This document shows positions 37,336-51,429 of a stretch of 64,000 nucleotides of DNA, piece after piece. Origin of the DNA: Todiramphus chloris collaris (taxonomy: Eukaryota > Chordata > Aves > Coraciiformes > Alcedinidae); contig JANVCC010000076.1 in NCBI GenBank assembly GCA_025345505.1, positions 5,505,577 through 5,569,576 on the forward strand, written 5' to 3'. Within the stretch, counting starts at the first letter, position 1, and every line of letters starts with the position of its first letter. The position numbers and the translations under genes were made by a program. The notes under the pieces were generated by a model. It saw only the letters and a list, made by a program, of their open reading frames with translations, was not told the origin of the DNA and ran no database searches.

Positions 37336-40300
37336 TTCCTCATTTCTCCTGCTCTGTGCCTGTAGGCTTCTTCCCAGATACAAAAGGCACGCAGCTGATG
37401 TAGTGAAAAACAAAAGCCTTTCAGTCTTCAAAAGATGATCATCTGAACAATAAAACTTCTAACCCCACCGACTGTTACTTCAAAAATGCTGGGTTCTACC
37501 TCTGTGCAAAATGTATCAGGGTTGCATCAGGAAAGAGTAACACAGAGATTTCCATTGTGCCTTGAGCAGTACTCTAACAATGCTTCGTACAGAGAGAAAC
37601 TGTTCACGTGTATTGCCAGCAGGCAAGCTGGCATGAAATGAGAGCCCTAGTCCTGAACAGAGCTTGTGAAAGGTACTCAGCTGAAACACAAAATTGCATG
37701 GAATGAATGTTACACACTTGAAACCAAGCAGTTTGGTCAAAAAGGATCCCTCCATCTGGAATGTACCTGGCCCCAGTTCTGAGGAAACTTGGATGAAATA
37801 GTGAAAACCATAAACTGCTTTTTTTTTTTTAATGCTGAAGCTTGGGCAACATAAATCCACTGAGACAGAATCCAAAGAAAAAGGTTGTCATTATTCTCAT
37901 TTACCCTTTGTATCCACTTCTTCATGATGCCTTACCAGGACACACAGTGAGAAGTTTAACAAGTCCTTGAATGAAGGAATATAACTCTCTTACTTCTTTA
38001 TGATGAAAGCAGAAATATTTCAGTGTGACACCAGAGAAAGTTATTCATCACAAGTTATGATGTTCGTTGTACAAATGAGACACTTTGTCATTATAGAAAA
38101 AGGGAAGTTATACAACAGGAAATGAAGGAACTAGTCCAAGATCAAATGGTAGATCAGGGGGAAAAAAACAACCACTGTCTTGTTCCTGTCCCCCATGATT
38201 AGCCTGCCCTGTGAAAAATGCTGAAGTTGAGAGTTGCCTCCTCAGTCTGCTCTTCAGAGGAAGCAATTCACAGTGATGAAAGTTCATCTTCTCTCTCTAT
38301 TGCTGCTGCTACCCTTTGTCCCCTCTTTCCACCCTGACACATGTTTTCTCCAAACCCTGAGCAACCTAGACGCTGAAACAATATCACTAAGAGAGGACAG
38401 GTTTGCTGTGACTTTCCTGGCTTTGCTGTGCTGTGACCAGTGACCCCAGTAGTGTGCTACATGAATATCATGTGCCACACACACACAGGGACAGTTCATG
38501 TCACGGACACTGTGACCCACAGTGGTCTTGGTGTGTTGCAGTACCCTATCCTGTCCCCAGAGCAGCGGCTGTTCAGGCCATATGTCTCCTCCTTATGACT
38601 CCTCACAGCCTGAGACAGGCTCACAGCAAGGCCTTGGGGTAAGGAAAAGTGGGGAAATGCAGTATTGCCTTACAGGAGAAGAAAATTGGCCAGACTGTGG
38701 AAGAGATGCTCAGAGCGACTGAATGACAAAGAGATGGAGTCACTTGCCCAAGATTCAGATGTCATTGCCATTGGATGCTGAGAAGCAGTCTTATAATGTC
38801 ATTTTTTTTACTAAAGGAAAAAAAAAAAGTTCAATACGCAGTGGAGAGAATTGATCCATTTTTTACAAGGAAATATGTCTGTTTCACAAAGATGACTTCT
38901 GAATTATTATACATATATCATTAGGAGGTAGCAGCTCCGGGAGCCCAGAAATCCAGGCGCTGATCTTTGCAATGCAAAGCCTGTCAATACCTTCCTTACC
39001 CAACAAGTTCACCCTGTGCTTATGTGGGAGTAGCTTTGTCAGGTCTCAGCCTCCCTATGGCAGATGCTGCACATGCACACAGGAGAGATTCCTTGCCCAG
39101 ACAGGTTCTGATCTCTCTACCACAGACACTTCAGAGTTTGAAGGCATAGTGAAAGGGGATGCCTTCTCAAGGATCTCAAAGGAAGCTTGCAAACATCTTA
39201 AATTCAGGTCTGCTTGAGCTGAAGCCTGTGTCCTGACTTCAAAAGCCACTGCCTTCCACTAAGCACTTTCAGACTACATTTTACCTGTCTCTCCTCTCCA
39301 GATGTTTACTGGCAACTACTGTGCCACAATGGTTAGAGATTCAGATCCACAAAGAAAATAAAAGAAACAAGAAAGAACACCTTTGGGGTATGTTGAATAG
39401 AAGCCAGAAGATTTAGGTATGGATATTATTTAGGAGTTGAAGGGAGACCTATGGAGTGTCGCCACTAGGACCAGGATAGACTGGGATAAAACCCAACGTA
39501 TCCTGAACATATACATCATTTTCAACAGGGAGCTGTCAATTATCACAGAGTGAGTCAGATGTCACTGGAGAAAAATCTCTGCTCTTCAGGGAAGGAAGGA
39601 ATCTCTGTGACTCAGGAGCGGATGGTTTGGCAGCAGGAGCTCAGCCAACTCCTATCACTGGATTAACAAATTACACAGATATGCTCCCTCCTTTGTATTT
39701 ACAGCACATGACTTGAAAGAAGGCTCGGGGAAAAAGGGATAATGTGAGAAGAGCTCAGTTTGCACATGTAATGTCAGTTGAGTGGCCAGAATTATTCTGA
39801 TGAAAGCCAGCAGCCTGCAGCAGGACGCTGCCTGTCTGCCTGCCTCTAGCTCGTATACATTGCTGTTTAAGGGTGTAGGATCCCATCTACTCATCCCAGA
39901 TAAAACACAGATAAACTGCTGATATTTCCCTCTCTCTAATCCTCAGCATTTAAATTAATTCTGACCCTGTGTCTTTAAGTCATGTCTGTTCCTCCTCTTG
40001 TTGCCATAGCATTTAGTGTTTCCATGTTGGAGATTTCCTTTTTTTTTTTTTTTCCAGACATTACCCCATCAGCACAGTTCCAGACCTGGAATTCTAGCCA
40101 CTTCTGGCTAAAGGGAAACTCATTTTTGCTGCTATAAACATATCAAGCCATGTAAATGCCCGTGGCTCAGATTTAGGTCCCTGTGTCTGGGAATAGCAAC
40201 ACAGCTGAGAGTGAATGAGAGAGGAAAGAAAGAAGCAAACAGAACTCCGTGCATCTTGTCTCATTCCTCTGAGTCAATCTGACCTCTCAGGGACAGGGAC

Positions 40301-43300
40301 AGGCCTTTGCCATCCTCTGGCACAGTAGCAATCCCTAGGGCTTTTTTGTGTGTGTGAAGGAAGCTTGCCTTTGGGTTGCACCTCCAAGAGAGATTGCTAA
40401 GGCCAGTGTGCCCCACCTCGTCTGAGCCATAGAGGAGAGAAAGTGTAACCCACTCAAGAATACAGTGACTCAAAGACAAAAGAAATTGCTCAGTTTGGTC
40501 CTGATCCGTAGTCCAAGGCAGTAAAAACTCAGCTACCCCTTTAAGAAGTGCTGGTCCCCGGTTAGACCCAGCTTGTCACTAAGGTCTTAGCTGGCATGCA
40601 GTGGAGATGGAAGGAAGCATGGCACCAGAGGCCTTTCCTTTGCTACATCCCACCTTTGCAGCCTCCATATAACTGGAGTCAACTCTCTGCATTTAGGGAT
40701 GAGCGAGATTAGGGGTCCCTCAGGAGACCAGAAGTAACTGGCGTTAAGAGGAGAGATAAGCTGAACCTTCTGAAACGAACTACCTTCCCCTGAGCATCAG
40801 ATAGTTCAGAGGGAAATTTTGTCTGGGTAGAGGATAAGTGCTGTGTTGGTTCCCATGCTGGACTGCTGCAGCATCCACATACCCCTAGGAAACACTGGTG
40901 TGGAAAAGATATGGGAATATCTGCAAAATGCAGATCCCAGATATTGACACTGCCCTGAAATCACAGCACTGGTCTGAGCCTCTGCTTGCGTACCAGGAAA
41001 ACAGAAGTAACAAATGGATATTTAATTGTCCTAGCATCCATAGGGATGGAAAATACGAGCTAAGCATGAAGTCCCACTAATATTCAGCTATTTCCTACAG
41101 CATTGTTAGCACAGCTTTCTGAAAATCCTTGCTGTTGACTCACCTTGGCACTCAAATTATTTATGCTGCACCAAGTGTCAATCTGCTACATTGCAGCATA
41201 GATTGAAAGAATAAGATAAAATACTCTAGGGAATATGGCATGAAGTTTTAACTAGCTCCAAGTAACAGCTACTGCTAATTATTAGCATTATACATTTCAC
41301 TAAATTACATTAAAATAATAAAGCATTTCAGCTACTTTATTATGTCATATTGTAATATATCAGAAGTGGCAGTACGTGGTAGTAATTTATCAGGAAATTA
41401 CTTTAAAAATGCACGTAATTTAATAAGTGGGGAAAAAAAAAATTGAAGTAAAATTATTATGCAAATCCAAACATTTTTGACAGTGTTTTTTAGATTCTGA
41501 ACACTTCTTTTTCATTCAATTTCTATCCATGAGCCTCATGCTTTATGAGGAGAAGCAAATCCAAGACCATTCCTGGAACTTTTTGTAAGAGTAAAATGGG
41601 AAGTGTGGTGCTAAATTCAAACAACTTTCCTGGTTTCTACCCAGTTGTGTTTTCTTGTGGTTTTGAATGAATACTTCCTGTTTAATACTCATGGGTTATG
41701 TTGCTTTACAGGGAAAAACCCTGAAAGAAAGGAATTTCAATAAAGATCTTATTGGCCATACTACCGTGATTTATTTTTATTACCACTAGAAGTAGTATCT
41801 TTTTTTATTATTATTAGTTTGCACATGAAAGGAAAAATGTTTCTGGCAAAGGGTAAACTAGTAAAATTCTCAGGGCAAAAGTCTCTCATTTGGACTTTTT
41901 TGAAAGCCCGTGAGAAAAGAGGGCTAATGACAGGGATCTGGATAAATCATGGTTAGGGAAGTAGAAAATGTTGATCAGCCGTGCCCTTCCTCAGCAAGTG
42001 GGAATCTCCAAACCTCACTACTAGAGCACTGTGTAACCACTTAGAAACTTGCTGCAGCGGCAATGAAGAGCCACTGCTCTTTAAAAAGCACAGAGTGTTT
42101 TATCTTCCCTGTGAAGACTCTTCAGTAGAGTCTGATAAGCTCTGGCACAGCACAAAGCAGGTCTGCAGCAGAGCAAGGATTACGGGTACATTTGTTGGGC
42201 AGTCCAGACAAACGATAGGTGGACAACACCTGACCCTCCCAGCAGATCTCCAACTGGGATTTCTGTTACCTGAACAGTTCATAGCACAGTACTTCTCTGT
42301 CTTTGCCAGGATCTGTAATGATGTCTGACTGGCCAACGAGGAGCACAAGTAACTAGTCAAGACTGAAAGCTAAATAAGGCAATGTGGATGATCTTCTTTT
42401 CCAGAGTCCCTGGCTATTAGTGTACCTGCTCATTTCTGGGCAAGTCAAATTAGTTTGTGGTAAATACCAAGGGGGATATACAAACATTTGTAAAATTGAG
42501 AAGTGAATTCAAGCCCTGTGATGCTGCACAGCAGAACTGCAATTGTGGAAAACAGATCATGGCTTGAGAGTTGCGTCTAAAATCCTAAGAAGGATTTTAA
42601 AGGACCCTACAGAGGATCCTAAAGAAGATCCTAAATAAAGATACATGACAGATGGAGTTTCACAAAAATGAGGTACATACCACCATGTACTAAAACTGCA
42701 CATAGGAAATCCTCAGCTCAAGTTTCTTATTAGTGCAGGGCTCCTAACTTACCCCTCAGGCCAATCAGGGTGGCAGCAGCCCTGGATACACCTTCTCTTC
42801 CCTGAGCTCCCTTCTGTATTTGCCAGGCTAGAGATGATTTGTGTTCCTACATCTTCATCAGCCAACCTAATTGCCCAGCTAATTGCCCTTTCACCAGCCA
42901 AGTTAATAGCCAAGCTAAATTCAATGTTTGGATTTTCACCAATAGAAACATCTTGAAATTTAATAGCACAACTCTTCTCCTACCAAGGCTGCCTGAAGGG
43001 AACTCCTACAGGCAACCAGCTTTCCTGGAGGAGAGATTGATTCTATCTTCTGTTGTTTTATTTTAAAGATCCAAACCCCAGATGATGTAATCTCTTTGCA
43101 AATTACACCCCTGTCAGCACAGTCAACAGCATCCAAGAATACAGGGTGTCAAAAGCTCTAAGCTCCAAGAAATGTCTCAGCTGGCTCTTGGCTCCCCTTG
43201 GTTTCTGGACACAGAGCACATGTGCACAGAAGGCAGTCACTATCTCATGTCAAAGCTGACATCCCAATCTGTAGAGCTCTCATCAAGAGGATTGATTCTG

Positions 43301-44849
43301 ATTGTGTGGTTTTGACTTTCCCACACACAGTGATAGTCCCATGTGCCGCCAGCACAAATCCTATGTAAGCTTCACATGGTGGAGGTATGATCCAAATTCT
43401 TGTTCTGCTTGTTTGTAAAAGAATCTGACCTCCCTCGTCTCTGTGACTCCTTTTAGCTTGACACCTTATTGATTAAGCACTTTATTTTCATGTGCTTTTT
43501 GCATCCTTGACTTCATTTTGTGCGGGGTGGGGAAGAAGTCTCATACAGACAAGTCTTGAGAAAGATGAGCTGTTTACTTCTATGTTGGTATTCTGACCAT
43601 CAAGCCCTACTAAAAACAATAAGCCACAGTATAACTTGCATTTAAGCAGGGAGTCTTAGTGGTACATTGACACATTTTAAGTACTTTGGAGATTTCAGAG
43701 CATTTGACCATGAGCAGATTCAACGTCGACTTTTTAAGATAATAAAGCAATTAAGAGGGGTGCCACACATTAAATACTATTTTGTTTCCTGTACATAGCA
43801 TGAGCCCATCTGAGCATGTCACAGCTGTAGTGTTAAGCACAGCCTGAGCATCATCCTTACAGTACATATTGAACCTGGTGAAGATTGTGCTTTCTTTGGT
43901 TTTGGCAGCAGGAGACAGGAAGCTCTCGAAGTCCTTGCGTGGGCTCCTCAGTGCTGCAGCTCCTGGTGAGAGGCTATGCAGGAGGAATAGTCAAGGTCTT
44001 CACACAGGTGATCTGAATGGAGAGGCTAACACAGCACACATGCCCACGTGGCTGCTTTTCCAGGACCAGCTCAGCTCCTCCACACCACTACTTGCCATTT
44101 CTTGTGGGGCAGATTACATTAAGTTGTGTGTCCTCCATATCTCAGGAAGCTCAGTTGTCTGTTCAAACCCATCTCAAAAACTTAAAAAAATAAGTCTATA
44201 TTTTCTCCATGATGCCTCTTCTTGTTTTTTTTGTACTGTGTCCTGTTATCTCCCTGGTCTGTTTTTTTGTGACTCAGTGGAAAGTCAGCTCCTGTGATGG
44301 CTAACAAAGAGCAGAAGGAAGAGAGAACTCACTTCAGTAACTCATGACTATGTTTATTTTTCACTTCTTTGGGGGATTTATTTTATGACTCTTACTGAAG
44401 TGTTTACAGAAAGTTCGACAGCTAGGCAGAAAGTCATTTGCAAGGAAACTGGGCTAAATTAAACCAAAAATGTTGGTAGGTTTCCCAGAGGAAAAAGAGC
44501 TGTTTTCTGTAATGTCTATGCTGCTCTTCCTTTCCACCCCCATACTAGGGAAGTTCAAATGTGATAATGGGGAGCTGAGCAGGGATGAAGACTAAATGAA
44601 CTGTATCTGGTCTGAAAGATGGAGAAGCTCATTTATCCCCCCAAACGTAGGGGGGGGATCTGTAGTTTGAGATCAAAGAGAAGTACACAGTCCTGCACAA
44701 ATCAGGAGTTATGTGAAACCACAGTGTATAGCAATGCCAAAAACAATAACATTCTAGTGCATGGACTTTCTTGAGTGTCCATCAGCTCTTCCCAGCTCTT
44801 AAGGAGAACTCAAAGACCTCTTTAGACATCATCAAATAACTTCATTTCA

Positions 44850-44940
44850 CAGCATCCCATTCTGCAAGTGGAGAAACTGAGGCACAGGCAAGCTATGTGG
44901 CTCACTCAGTGGTGCAGAGGGGAAATGCAGTAGGGACCGT
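44850..44940 (+). repeat. MIR-like remnant
   Basis: The phrase TGGAGAAACTGAGGCACAGG, followed by CAGTGGTGCAGAGGGGAAATG, matches the MIR core order. Diverged. Confidence 0.5.
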
Positions 44941-47820
44941 TGTAGAAATTAACATGGACATTACCTGTTGCCAAACTCTTGGGTACAAGAAAGGCTGAGG
45001 GAGAGACTCAATCTTGTGCTTTTGTATTTCATAATTCCTGATAAAAGACACACTTTGTGCAGCACATAGTAAGCACAATGTGGAGTCCCTTACACTGCTC
45101 TTAAATTGTCTGCCAGGAGTCCTAAACCCGTCTGAGGCTTTTGGAGGAAGACGAGCAGCATCTCTTTCTTCAGCAAGGTGGACAAGGTGGATCCTACTAG
45201 AATGTATGTCCCAGCTACAGTAGAACTGTAGTCCAGATCTTTATTTTGTAGTTTTACAGACCAAAGCTCCATCCACTAACCAGTGTAGCTCCTTACCACT
45301 GGGCTGTTTAGTGGCCAGCTTTTCTGGCTGAGGAACCCAGTACTGATTTGGGCCAGTTAAGCTGTCCGGTAACTGAAATGCTTTCCTGTTTGCAGATAAA
45401 GTCTTTGGATTTCATTTAGAGATAAGACGCATTTTGAGCCAATGAAAGCAATATGATATTTTAAATAAAGCATATTGAACATAAAAAAGTTTATGGCACT
45501 TAGATATTGGGCATATTCAGTTCCTGACTGCAGTCCTTAACCTCTGAAGGGTACTTTCCCAGTTCTTTTTAAATCACATGCAGTAACTATCACTTGCTTC
45601 CGACTCTTTATTCATTCCTTAAGAGAATGCTAGTTAAATATCAGATAAGTAAATACATAATCAATGAGACATTTATTGAATGTTAATGCTGTGTTTAATA
45701 AGGCTTAGAAATTTAAATGGGTCGCATTAAGATGTAGAGTGCACAGCAGGGAAACTTCTCAATGTCACCAACCAAATCACAGAAAAATCATGAGCTGAGA
45801 CCTTCAAAACTGGGACACCTTTGTGCCTTAGATGTGGGGGGTTTCTTTTATTTCCTGCTTCTCACTCAGTCAGGGAGAGGGCTCCCGACATGGGACATCT
45901 CCACTGCAGGGCAGACCATGGTGTAGGTGATCACTGAAGTTGCAGAGACTCAAACTGCTAAATCCCCTTGAGTCTTAATTTAGGCTAGTCATGCAAGTGT
46001 GGCAGTATTCCTGTACTAACAACCTGAACCCAGGCTTCTGAGCTCAGACAGAGAGCCTGGCTAATACATCTAGATCACATCCAGGCTCAGCTGGCTTACC
46101 TTCCGACAGTTTGGCTGTCATTACATACATCAAAGTAGGCCCTATTTATTTTCTTCATTGAAGACAGAGGGTGTCAGTCAAAAACTTGATCCTGACAGCT
46201 GGAATGTGTAGAAAAACTATTACAATAGGAACTGCAGCCACAGTCAATGGTCCCAGCAGAGATGTCTGATGGATAGAGCTAGGCGGGGTGGAAATCTCAT
46301 CATTTGAGTCACTTAAAATTAGACCAAACAAAACCCTAGAGAATGTGGAGAAGGAAAGGTCCCCACAGGTGAGGAGAGTGCCTCAGTGTGGCCTGATGCA
46401 AAAGACTATATTGTCACCTGAGATGGGATCATATCTGCCCTTGGTAGTAGACTTGCTTTTCATATGCGACTGGAGGACACATCCTGGAGCTCACGGAGTG
46501 CTGCACACAGTGATACGTGTGATGCTGGTTTGGCATCCTATTGTACAGCCCTAAGTGACTGAATATCAGGCCAGAGGTGCCACTATGGGCAAGCTACAGA
46601 CTCCCTGGAGTTCCTGATGTGGGTAAGAGACGGGCAGAGCTGGGAAACCCTGAACCATGCAGGCACAGTGCAGAGGGAACCTCCTCTGGCAGGACCCACA
46701 AAGAGGGACTGGAACATTGCTCCCCATTTCTCACCACCTCACCTCACAGCTTTATGCAGGGGCAGAGGACACCTTCAAGGAGGGGAGAGGCTGGGGGAAG
46801 AAAAGCAAAGGTCCAGGGAATTAATACATTTCTTTCTTCTGTGTCTTCCCCCTCCAGCATTCTTGGCAGCCAGAGGGGCTCCTCTGTCCTTGGAAAGAAT
46901 CCAGCTGCCTCTCCAGGCAACACAACAGAGAGAAGATATTAGGGGTCTGGAAACTGGGTTTGCTATTTAAGCTGGTCCTCTCCTCTGCTTCACTTAGAAC
47001 TGAACAGCTGGCTTTCTACTGGTGAAGCCGGGGTTTTTACCTTAAGACTAATTAGAACAGTTTCACTGGCAGTGCAAAAGCTGCGCTTTTTTGGGACTTG
47101 CTGAAAAGTTTACATGTGTCCTGGGTGTATTTCTGCAGGGGAAGCTAAATTTTATGACCATTTTTTTTCCCTTCCTGTAACAATAGTAACTCTACCTTTA
47201 GCCTGGCCTCATTTTTCTAGTCAAGTCTGATCCATCTTAGTTTTTAACTGGGCCCATCACAGAGCTAAGTGCCTGGAGAACACATTAAAGTGAGGATAGT
47301 TTTAATAGTGAGGGTATTTAACCCCTGGGCCAACTTACCAGAAGGTGATGGAGAGCCTCTACCTAAAGGCAGTATCTTTCCAAATCATACATACCTCTTC
47401 AAGTACAATTTTGTGGGTTTGCAAGATGAGTCAGGAATTTAAAAAGGTCTATGGGCTTTTATCAAGGTGATTTGACCTTCTCTCTTCTGGAAAGACACCA
47501 AGTTTAGGTTTCCCCTCTCCCTTCTATTATGCCACATGAGGGCAAGTGCCTGGAATTACTATGAACTGTATTGAACAATATTCTTCACTCACATGTTTTG
47601 GCAGCCAGAAGAAGGAGAGGAGAGAAGTTATCAGTGTATATGAATATTGCAGGACATAGGATCTGACCCTTCAGGAAACCCTACTTGAAAGCAGAAGCTT
47701 GTACCCCATGCATTATTTGTCCTCTCGTGTGGTAATTGCCTTTTGTCTCCCTAAATTGCCTCAGCAGTTTCATTAGAAGAGGTTTCTTGAACCTCTTTAC
47801 TTTCAGGCCTAAATGTTTTG

Positions 47821-47902
47821 GGGTTTTTTTTAGGGTTGTTTTTTTTGGTGTTTTGTTTTGTTTTGGCTTGTTTTGGTTTGGTTTGGTTTGGTTTTTTTTT
47901 GT
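47821..47902. repeat. GT-rich low-complexity tract (TTTTG/TTTGG)n
   Basis: Runs of T with GG spacers, including repeated GTTTG units. The plus-strand ORF across it is an artefact of composition. Confidence 0.9.
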
Positions 47903-50520
47903 GATGAATACAAATGGCTACTGTTTCCCTCCAGGATGTATTGTATTTTAGTGTGAGCAAGGGAGTAGTGACCTCCCAGAACTGTTCTGATGTGGATGCT
48001 GCAAGTTTCAGTGAGCAGCTCCCCACCATGCAGCTTTGCCAGTTCAGATCAGCCAAGGATCTCACCCAAAGCCATGAAAAGCAAAGCCATTGTGCCTGAT
48101 GTTGATTATATGGAAAATCCTCCCAGCTGAATCATCGGCTTTCTGGAGAGGCTGGGTTGTATTTGTATAACGGATGCTGCTGACCTATCACTTCAATGTA
48201 TTTCTTTCATGACTGCTCTGCAGACCCTGCTTGTCAGAGGCCCCGAGAACATCAGTCTGAGCATAACACAAATTTCTTTTTGTCTTTGCAGTTCACCTTT
48301 AGTAGGAATGAGAACAAATCCCCTGACTGAGCATCATCAGGCACGTGACAAGTCTTATGAACACTTTCAAGAACCAGGCATAAGAGCTCAAGCACTTATT
48401 CACTGCTTTGATATTAAAAGCAGAGAGTCACAGATACTAAAAACAGAGAGTCGCAGAGTACAGGGGAGATAGGATTCATTCTGTGTACAGAAATTGCCTA
48501 GCTTCATGTTCTACATGGTGCTTCAGATCACAAAAACAAAAAAAAATCCTTGAAGAGTCCCATCTGTCTGGGAGCTTTCCTGAGAAACCAACTATGAAGT
48601 CAAAGCAATAGAAAAGCTTCCAGATTTCTCTATTCCAGGCTGAGGCAACTTTATAATTACTTCCAGAAATTGCCAACATGCCTGCAGGGCAAGGTCTGTA
48701 ATGTTCACCTCTCTCTGCTATGAAATGCAGAGCACTTAAACTTCTTCAGCCCTCCATTTCTGCGGATGCAGTCGCACTGCAGCACGTGCTCAGTGCTCCT
48801 TTCCTGACAGCAATCTCAGATGGTCCCTTTAAAAATGGCTATCATTAATTTGGGATCTCATTGGCACCATCGCACTGCCAGGAGCCAAAGCTACTAACTA
48901 GGGGTGGGAAGAAGCTGCTCAGGAACTGTTGAGGAAATGCTGGATAGAAATCGAGGTTTTGGTAATCTGATGGATAAGGAAGAAAGAGAGCAGACAAAGC
49001 TGGAGAAGTATTAAAGGTATAGAAAAGTTGTATAGAAGGTCTAGAAAGGATAAAATCTAGAAAAGCTATGCTGGACTGGAGTGAAAAGCCCCTATTCCCA
49101 CCCCACCCAGGATCCTGAACCTCAGTTCAAAGCATATAAAAGACTTTGTGTGTTGTGCTACCGAGACACATTGCCACAAAGCAGCAACTAAGGCTCACCC
49201 ACTGCAGTCTCCAGAGAAGGAGCTCACAGCCTTGCTGAGGTTAATGTGGCAGCCACCAGACTCAATAACTTTGGCACTGAGGTGAGTTACATCTGGCATT
49301 GGGCATACACCAAAACCAATGATGAATAGAAAAGTGTCTGTCAGTACTCAGTGAAGGGAGAGAAATTTCCATGAGCCTGGGAAGGATTTGGTGGAGGGGG
49401 GTGGGGGGTAGGGAAGTACTCTTGGTAGTCCAAAAAGGTCTGTGCTGGGAAATAACTTCCATGGCAATGCCTCTGAAAGGCGAGGGTGGAGGGGTTGTAC
49501 TGAAGCCTTGAGCTGTGTGAGAGTATCAGCTGAAGGTATGAAATGCTACTACAGGACAGAACTTGCCTTAGCCAGAGCAGGCTGGGGCAGCCCTCCCAAG
49601 CTGTCATCCCTGCGGTGGGCTGCAGCTGCATCCCCTTTGCCAGCTGCAGCTCCAGCTGTGGGAGGAGGTTCCCTCCTGCCCCAGAAAGCACTGGTGAATC
49701 CGTGTGCTTTAAAGCTGTTGATTGTTTTGGGCTATGGTGCAATGCTCTTTCCTTGACCGGCAGAGATTGTTATCAGTGGCAAGGCCCCTCAAGTCCAGCA
49801 TAGGTAAGCTGTGTCCAGAAAAGTAAAGCCCTCATCTGCTTCCCCACGATCCTAACCCTATTGAAGCCCATTTGAGTTTGGCCTTTGATTGGAGTATGAA
49901 ATAACTTTCACTGCAGGGGAAAAATTTTGAATTCTCTGTTCAGTCCCCATTATCTTCTACCTTTGAGTAGAAAAAATGGCTAAATGGCTGCAGTGACAGC
50001 CACCCCACATCACCAGGAAGATGAGTACTGAGGGTCAGGAGAATGAGGAGAACAAAGCCTTCACTAGGTTAAAATCAGTGTGAAACTTTAGCAGTTAGGC
50101 ATTCAATGAGCCTAGCTTTGTCAGGCAGCTAAAATCAAGTTAATGTAAGAGAAAGCCAGAAATGAAATGAAAGCCAGAAATTATTTTGTTATCTTTTTAC
50201 TTGCTAGGATTCTGGGTCTGGACAGTGGCCAGATCTCCCTTCTCCAGTACAGGGCTGAGAAGACTGGATACTGTTCTCCTTTATCTCCATGCTGTTCATT
50301 GCAACGTCTGCAAAGCAGTAACAAGACATCTGATTGACCCAAATATATCACTGATCACAGTTTCAGGAATGCTTAACACGCTGTAAATTGAACAGCACAT
50401 CAGCTTGTCTGATGTTTAACCCTCTACCAATTGTCTGGTTTAAAAAATAGCCCGGCTTGTAAGCAGAACTATTAGCCAGTGGGATGGCTCAGCAAAACTC
50501 TGGCTTGTCCTGCTTCCAAA

Positions 50521-50536
50521 TAGTAGTAGTAGTAGT
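50521..50536. repeat. (TAG)n triplet repeat
   Basis: Five perfect TAG units. Confidence 0.9.
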
Positions 50537-51429
50537 GTAGTTAGGAGGCTGAGTATTTGGGGGAGATGATGTTTTCCCAGCCAGCGATTTAAGGGTGTAG
50601 TCACAGTATAGCCTGTTGATTAACTGCTTAGCTTACAAGAGGCAAGTTGTAACTGAAATGAATGCCATGCATAACTTGGAGCTGATATTCACCTTAATAA
50701 CAGGAAAGGTAGTGTCCTTATCCATGGCAATGGTACTTCTCCAGGGAGACTTTTCAGTGCAGGTATTGGCAGCTGGATGCTCACTATAAGCATAATTTAC
50801 CCTGAAAGAAAAGCAAATAATTCACTTAAATCAAAATACATGCCCACTTATGTATGGAATACAATTAATTTTCTGCTTTCAGTCCTTCTCCAACAAGCTA
50901 CGAGTTTCCTTAAGGCTATTTCAAGCCAGAAAGTGGCAGAGAACAGAAGTAATTCTGTGTCATTTCTCTGGTAAAAATATTCAGCCTACCGTTGGATAAA
51001 AGCCTCCTGCTTATTGTAATGGTGCTGGTCTTGGCTACTGTGAATTGTAGCAATCACCATCTCCAAATCACTCAGCAGGTGTTTGCTGTGCAGCTTGTGT
51101 GGCTTCAAAGGGTGGAAGTGTAAAGCGTCATCTGACAAGAAGGCTTCAGGGTCAGAATAGCATGAGACCCAAATTCATGGGTAATAAGAGGTATGATTAC
51201 AGCTTGTATTGCATTTGAGAGAAGCCAGGATGGTGAGTATTTCTCATTATTTCAGCAAGTCCCTACATGCATGAGGGACCCAAGAGCACAATGCTCCCAG
51301 TTACAATGGTCATAGTTGGATGTGAAGTCTCGTTTTTAGAAAAGGCATCAGCCACAATTTTTGATACGTGTTGGCTGTCCCTTCCGTGCCTGGAACTCCT
51401 ATTTCTTGCTAAAAGACCCCTCCACCTAG

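Larger units (their letters stand above)
37336..51429. other. Intergenic sequence upstream of FJX1
   Basis: About 14 kb with no recognisable gene. Contents: a MIR-like remnant (44850-44940), GT-rich low complexity (47821-47902), a TAG triplet run (50521-50536), and AT-rich stretches at 41270-41460 and 45420-45720 that could be conserved enhancers. Open frames of 100-140 codons (for example 43869-44297 and 49341-49742) carry no known domain. Confidence 0.6.

Noticed and set aside
38105-38200. Possible MIR-like stretch (GAAGGAACTAGTCCAAGATCA)
   Set aside because: Only one phrase resembles MIR; too weak to list.
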